NCBI GenBank assembly: GCA_965660325.1
Contig: CBFHZL010000008.1
Location: forward strand, 1 to 43,718
Direction of reading: 5' to 3'
DNA length: 43,718 nt
Source of the DNA: Acidiluteibacter sp965660325
GTDB taxonomy: Bacteria > Bacteroidota > Bacteroidia > Flavobacteriales_E > Vicingaceae
Part shown: positions 40,092-43,718 of the stretch, piece by piece
How the letters are laid out: every line of letters begins with the position of its first letter
How positions within the stretch are numbered: the stretch's first letter is position 1
Notes under the pieces: generated by a model
Seen by the model: only the letters and a program-made list of their open reading frames with translations
Told to the model about the DNA's origin: nothing
Databases searched by the model: none
Made by a program: the position numbers and the translations under genes

Positions 40092-41360
40092 CTACCCAAC
40101 TACCATTTCACTTAAATCTTCTTTTACTAGGTATTTTATCGCCAACGCTTTGATATCATCAGCAGTCACCGACTTCACAGTTTCAATATAGTTATCAAAA
40201 TACGAGTACTCCAAAGCGCTATCTTTTACCAACTGATATTTTTCCATTTGAGCAAAAGGCCCATCGACACTTTTCAAAAAGCTTCCCAACACATAATTCT
40301 TCACCAACTTCAATTCTCGCTCTGTAACCAGCTCCTCTCGTAACCGGTCGATTTCTTTATAGATTTCAATAAGAGCAGCATCGCAGACTTCTTTTCCAAC
40401 TTCAGTGGTCAAGAAGAAATATCCGGTATTTTTCAACGGAACGACAGCTGATCCAATACCGTATGTATATCCTTTATCCTCTCTAATATTGGCCATTAAT
40501 CGGGATCCAAAATAACCACCCAAAATAGTAGAGACCATCTGCATTTTCACATAATCCGGGTGAGTCCGATTGAATAACGGACGACCAATACGGATGGCAC
40601 TTTGCACCGCACCTGGCTTTTCAATAAACTTTTTACTTGCTTCAGGCAACGCTGCTTCAGTATAACCAACTTCATTCGCAGCAGATAGCTTAAGCTGACC
40701 AAAACTACTCCTTAGTAAATTGAGCACATGATCATTCACGTCTCCTGCAATTTGTATCCTTAAACTTGATGTTAAGAAATTAGCCTTAAAATACGTTTCA
40801 ATGTCCGCTAGTCTTAATTGATCATAGTCGGTAATTGCTGTAGTGGCAGCATAAGGATGATCTTCTCCATAGATTAGGGGCATGAATTTCTTTTTGGACA
40901 CATAACTTACACGCTCTAAGTTCACCTTCATCTTTTGTCGTTGATTCGTGATGTACGTATCCAATTCTTTTTGATCAAACTCAACAGCTGTCAATACATG
41001 CAGCAGCAACTGAATTACTTCTTTGGCCTTATTGCTCAAAGAATATACCGTTAAAGTTGTTTTCTCATAGCCAACTTCTGTTCCAACATAAGCTCCTAAT
41101 GAATCAAATTGAGTCGCTAATTCATTCGCGTTATAACGATTTGTCCCTTTATCCAACAAAAAAGCAGCTGCATGAGCGATTAATGGCTTTTCTGCCGATA
41201 TAATTCCAGTATCAAATACAAGCTCAAGCTTAAACACCTGCTCCGTGCCTGCATTAATATACCCTAGGCACAATCCATTCTTAAGCATTAACTCATTGGC
41301 TTGAATAACATTGATCGACGCTATTTCTTGAAATTTGGGTGGTATTTTTCGATCTATCAT
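40092..41360 (-). CDS. M16 family peptidase-like subunit without the zinc motif
   Basis: This 422-aa protein has the M16 (insulinase/processing-peptidase) fold. The N-terminal strand ELVFDTGIISAEKPLIAHAAAFLLDKGTNRYNANELATQFDSLGA corresponds to the catalytic half of active members. The zinc-binding HxxEH is replaced by IAHAAAFL, so it should not hydrolyse peptides itself. The C-terminal half keeps the family segment GGYFGSRLMANIREDKGYTYGIGS, which helps bind substrate. Bacterial M16 enzymes commonly work as an active/inactive pair, and the active partner lies immediately upstream with a 4-bp ATGA overlap. No signal peptide is seen, so the pair is cytoplasmic unless exported otherwise. Confidence 0.9.
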   Translation of the reverse strand: MIDRKIPPKFQEIASINVIQANELMLKNGLCLGYINAGTEQVFKLELVFDTGIISAEKPLIAHAAAFLLDKGTNRYNANELATQFDSLGAYVGTEVGYEKTTLTVYSLSNKAKEVIQLLLHVLTAVEFDQKELDTYITNQRQKMKVNLERVSYVSKKKFMPLIYGEDHPYAATTAITDYDQLRLADIETYFKANFLTSSLRIQIAGDVNDHVLNLLRSSFGQLKLSAANEVGYTEAALPEASKKFIEKPGAVQSAIRIGRPLFNRTHPDYVKMQMVSTILGGYFGSRLMANIREDKGYTYGIGSAVVPLKNTGYFFLTTEVGKEVCDAALIEIYKEIDRLREELVTERELKLVKNYVLGSFLKSVDGPFAQMEKYQLVKDSALEYSYFDNYIETVKSVTADDIKALAIKYLVKEDLSEMVVG

Positions 41361-42610
41361 ACTGATATCTTTTGTTTTGTTGATTTGTAATACAGAGTTG
41401 AGGAATTATCTGGAGAAAATACTTGGCTTGCATAAGCTTGAATTTGCTCACAAGTCACTTGGTCATACAATTCCTTCTCCTTATTAATCAACTCCGCATC
41501 TGAGATCAGTTCGGCTATTGCCAATCCCATGGCCTTATTTAGCACCGAGGTATTTCCAAAAGCCTGAGCAGCAAGCACTTTATTTTTTACCTTTTGCAAC
41601 TCTTCAGTTTTCACCCCTTCTGTAATAAGTAGATTCAATTCTTGTACTAACTCATTTTCGATCTCCTCAAGAGTACCCCCATCATTAGCGGTAGCAGTTA
41701 AGACAAATAGCCCTTCATCCATATCACCTGTGATATATGCATTGACATTAGAGCATAGCCCGCGCTCTTTGATCATTCGCTGAAACAATCGAGAAGAATC
41801 TCCTCTCGAAAGCACATCCGAAAGCAAATCAGCCGCATAGTAGTTTTCATCCGTTCGACTACAAATGTGATAGGCCATGTAGATGGCATCAGAAGGAACA
41901 TCTCTTTCGACGGTTAACGTCCTTCGCTGCAATTGCTCAGGTTCTTTTGGCAAATCCCGTTGCAACTTCTTCCCTGCAGGAATATCACCAAACCACTTAT
42001 TGGCGAGCTCTTCTATTTGCTCTTTGGTCACATCACCGGCAACAGACAGCACCGCATTATTAGGACGATAGTGTTGAAAGAAAAAAGCCTTCACCTCATC
42101 CATTGTAGCTTCTTCGATATGCTTTACCTCCTTACCAATAGTTGCCCACTTGTAAGGATGTCGAGTATAGGCCAGCGGACGAAGCAACAACCACACATCG
42201 CCGTACGGCTGATTTAGGTAGCGCTGTTTAAACTCTTCAATCACCACACTGCGCTGAACTTCCAAGCTTTTATCTGTAAACGCTAGGCTTTTCATCCGAT
42301 CAGACTCCAACCAAAAAGCGGTTTCTAAATTTTGTTTGGGTAACGTAATGTAATAATTAGTGATATCGTTAGAGGTAAATGCATTATTCTCCCCTCCCAC
42401 CTCTTGCAAAGGTCCATCGAAGTTGGGTATATTTTCTGAACCACCGAACATGAGGTGCTCAAATAAGTGGGCAAACCCTGTGCGGTTTTCATCCTCATCC
42501 CTTGCGCCAACGTCGTACAATAAATTAAAAGCAACAATTGGTGTTGTTTTGTCGGTATGCACGATAACTTTTAACCCGTTATCTAGGCTAAACTTTTCAT
42601 ATTGAATCAT
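41357..42610 (-). CDS. M16 family zinc metallopeptidase (catalytic subunit)
   Basis: This is a 417-aa zinc peptidase of the pitrilysin/processing-peptidase family. The inverted zinc motif HLFEH (H48, E51, H52) is intact within GARDEDENRTGFAHLFEHLMFGGS. A downstream Glu in VQRSVVIEEFKQRY (about 122-135) would be the third zinc ligand. The second half carries SDVLSRGDSSRLFQRMIKERGL, the substrate-contact region. There is no signal peptide. The stop overlaps the start of the inactive partner (ATGA), and its own start overlaps the stop of the nitronate monooxygenase-like gene by one base (TAATG). The three genes are therefore translationally coupled. The substrate is unknown. Confidence 0.94.
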   Translation of the reverse strand: MIQYEKFSLDNGLKVIVHTDKTTPIVAFNLLYDVGARDEDENRTGFAHLFEHLMFGGSENIPNFDGPLQEVGGENNAFTSNDITNYYITLPKQNLETAFWLESDRMKSLAFTDKSLEVQRSVVIEEFKQRYLNQPYGDVWLLLRPLAYTRHPYKWATIGKEVKHIEEATMDEVKAFFFQHYRPNNAVLSVAGDVTKEQIEELANKWFGDIPAGKKLQRDLPKEPEQLQRRTLTVERDVPSDAIYMAYHICSRTDENYYAADLLSDVLSRGDSSRLFQRMIKERGLCSNVNAYITGDMDEGLFVLTATANDGGTLEEIENELVQELNLLITEGVKTEELQKVKNKVLAAQAFGNTSVLNKAMGLAIAELISDAELINKEKELYDQVTCEQIQAYASQVFSPDNSSTLYYKSTKQKISV

Positions 42611-43572
42611 TAAAATTGAAATTTTTCTGTTTTATATTGTGCTAGCGCTAAATGGTATTCCTTTAAAAGTCGCTCAAAAACGACCTGAACTGAATCTACA
42701 GAAGAGATGAGACTGGCTACCTGACCAATTTCTAATTCTCCTTCCTCTAAATCACCCTCAAACATGCCATTTTTAGCTCGACCCTTTCCGAGTAATTGAA
42801 CTAAATCTGTCGCATCAGCACCTTTCTCTTCTAGCTGAACCACTTGCTGATAAAAATTATTTTTGATTAAGCGTACTGGGGCTAGTTGCTTGAGTCGCAA
42901 ATCTGTTGCGCCTTCTTCGGCGTCAGCAACAAGATTTTTATAATTTTGATGAGAAGAAGCCTCAATAGTCGCTGCAAAACGACTGCCCAACTGAACACCA
43001 TCGGCGCCAAGCGATAAGGCGGCCAAGATTCCACTACCTGTAGCGATTCCTCCTGCAGCTATTAAGGGTATTGATACTGCTCTGTGAACTGCAGGAATTA
43101 AGCACATGGTAGTTGTCTCCTCTCGACCATTATGACCACCAGCTTCAAATCCCTCGGCCACAATAGCATCAACTCCAGCTTGTTCTGCCTTCAATGCGAA
43201 CTTCTCACTAGAAACCACATGTACTACGGTAATTCCATGTTCCTTTAAGCGACTTGTATATTTGGCAGGACTACCTGCAGAAGTAAACACAATTTTCACC
43301 TCTTGATCAATGACTGTTTGAATTTGATCATCTGCGTAAGCAGAGAAGATTGGGATATTGACCCCAAAAGGTTGCTTTGTTGCATTTTTTGCCTTTTCGA
43401 TGTGTTCAATCAACAACTCTGGCTTCAACGAACCTGCTCCAATTAGCCCTAAACCACCTTGATTTGAAACAGCCGTAGCAAGACGCCAGCCACTGTTCCA
43501 CACCATCCCACCTTGTATAATGGGATATCTAATGGAAAAAAGTGATTGAATTTTGTTGCGCATGGGCTCCAT
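42610..43572 (-). CDS. Nitronate monooxygenase / FabK-like FMN enzyme
   Basis: This 320-aa flavoprotein belongs to the 2-nitropropane dioxygenase/FabK TIM-barrel family. The N-terminal RYPIIQGGMVWNSGWRLATAVSNQGGLGLIGAGS, the segment EGFEAGGHNGREETTTM with the His expected to act as base in nitronate monooxygenases, and the FMN-phosphate-binding IPLIAAGGIATGSGILAALSLGADGVQLGSRF are all present. Family members either oxidise nitronates or reduce enoyl-ACP (FabK), and sequence inspection does not decide between them. It heads the three-gene operon with the M16 pair. MEPMRN offers two ATGs (43572 and 43563); the first is used here. Confidence 0.88.
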   Translation of the reverse strand: MEPMRNKIQSLFSIRYPIIQGGMVWNSGWRLATAVSNQGGLGLIGAGSLKPELLIEHIEKAKNATKQPFGVNIPIFSAYADDQIQTVIDQEVKIVFTSAGSPAKYTSRLKEHGITVVHVVSSEKFALKAEQAGVDAIVAEGFEAGGHNGREETTTMCLIPAVHRAVSIPLIAAGGIATGSGILAALSLGADGVQLGSRFAATIEASSHQNYKNLVADAEEGATDLRLKQLAPVRLIKNNFYQQVVQLEEKGADATDLVQLLGKGRAKNGMFEGDLEEGELEIGQVASLISSVDSVQVVFERLLKEYHLALAQYKTEKFQF

Positions 43573-43636
43573 TTTTTAGGATAGCTAAATTAAACATTGA
43601 CATTTAGTTATGTGGTAGTTTTTTAATAAAAAACAG

Positions 43637-43665
43637 TTGACTTTTGAAGTTTTTTTTTACATTTG
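43637..43665 (+). promoter_or_regulatory. Bacteroidota-type promoter close to the last start codon
   Basis: TTG (43637-43639), 18 nt, then TACATTTG (43658-43665) match the consensus well. Transcription would begin at about 43671, within a base or two of the ATG at 43670, leaving no room for a leader. Either this is a leaderless or very short-leader mRNA, or the real start is downstream. Confidence 0.5.
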
Positions 43666-43669
43666 TTAC

Positions 43670-43718
43670 ATGAGAAAACTAATACTTTTCATAGCGATAA
43701 CTCTATCAAGCTATTACG
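43670..43718 (+). CDS. N-terminus of an exported protein (3' partial)
   Basis: The ATG at 43670 opens MRKLILFIAITLSSYY and runs into the window edge after 16 codons. Two basic residues followed by a hydrophobic stretch are the start of a signal peptide. Nothing can be said about the mature protein. It is divergent from the nitronate monooxygenase-like gene. Confidence 0.5.
   Translation, partial: MRKLILFIAITLSSYY

Noticed and set aside
40092..43572. Mitochondrial-type or pyrroloquinoline-quinone (PqqF/G) protease operon
   Set aside because: The M16 pair resembles such systems, but no pqq genes are present. The neighbour is a nitronate monooxygenase-like enzyme.

Overview
The window is a stretch of Bacteroidota chromosome, most likely from a marine-type member of the Flavobacteriales. 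The evidence is: two cell-surface proteins with type IX secretion (T9SS) C-terminal sorting domains, one of type A and one of type B; Bacteroidota promoters of the TTG-N17-21-TAnnTTTG form in front of tRNAs and several genes; a MoxR ATPase; a bacteroidete FadL-like porin; a long-form urocanase; and the exbD-tonB-folC order. It is core genome. I see no prophage, insertion sequence, integrase, CRISPR array or rRNA. A run of 97 Ns (9997-10093) marks an assembly gap inside one gene.

Layout. 1-2364 (+): exbD (5' end cut by the window), a TonB-like energy transducer and folC, tightly packed. 2445-3398: tRNA-Val(TAC) on the plus strand, a gene-free stretch, then tRNA-Glu(TTC) followed by rpsT on the minus strand. 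3491-5667 (-): proS and a conserved protein of unknown function. 5784-8546 (+): a low-complexity lipoprotein and a FadL-family outer-membrane protein. 9011-10787 (-): a LysM glucosaminidase and a PLP-dependent deaminase/desulfhydrase. 10834-13025 (+): a 58-aa Cys-rich protein overlapping hutU. 13370-20841 (-): pheT, a WD40 protein, recG, a YkgJ-type cysteine-cluster protein and mnmD. 20887-25539: a thioredoxin-like protein, a beta-helix lipoprotein, a LuxC-like acyl-CoA reductase (-), a ferredoxin and an unknown secreted protein. 25550-32284 (-): an apparent operon guaB, two-domain PPIase, SurA-N-like lipoprotein, SurA-like PPIase, moxR. 32413-39677 (-): two large tandem paralogous T9SS surface proteins. 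40092-43572 (-): a nitronate monooxygenase-like enzyme and a pair of M16 peptidase subunits, translationally coupled. 43670 to the end (+): the first 16 codons of another secreted protein.

How the genes work together. Envelope biogenesis dominates: ExbD/TonB energise outer-membrane transport; the three PPIase-type proteins probably chaperone outer-membrane and secreted proteins; the FadL-like porin and the T9SS proteins are exported products. The rest is translation (two tRNAs, rpsT, proS, pheT, mnmD), folate and GMP synthesis, histidine breakdown and DNA repair.

The most unusual signal is non-coding. Directly after the stop codons of four unrelated genes (FadL-like, pheT, recG, mnmD) lies a degenerate tandem array with an 8-bp period. 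The consensus in transcript sense is close to ATKTAWCA. In at least two cases the repeat register starts on the last A of the TAA stop codon. Each array is followed, further downstream and in the same orientation relative to the gene, by a CGCAAAG-type block. In two cases a 76-bp block sits between them. Short GC-rich 19-20 bp elements interrupt the arrays. None of the four genes has a convincing hairpin/U-tract terminator of its own, whereas tRNA-Val, rpsT, hutU, ferredoxin, the 1608-aa gene and the M16 operon do. I recognise no named family for this composite 3'-end element.
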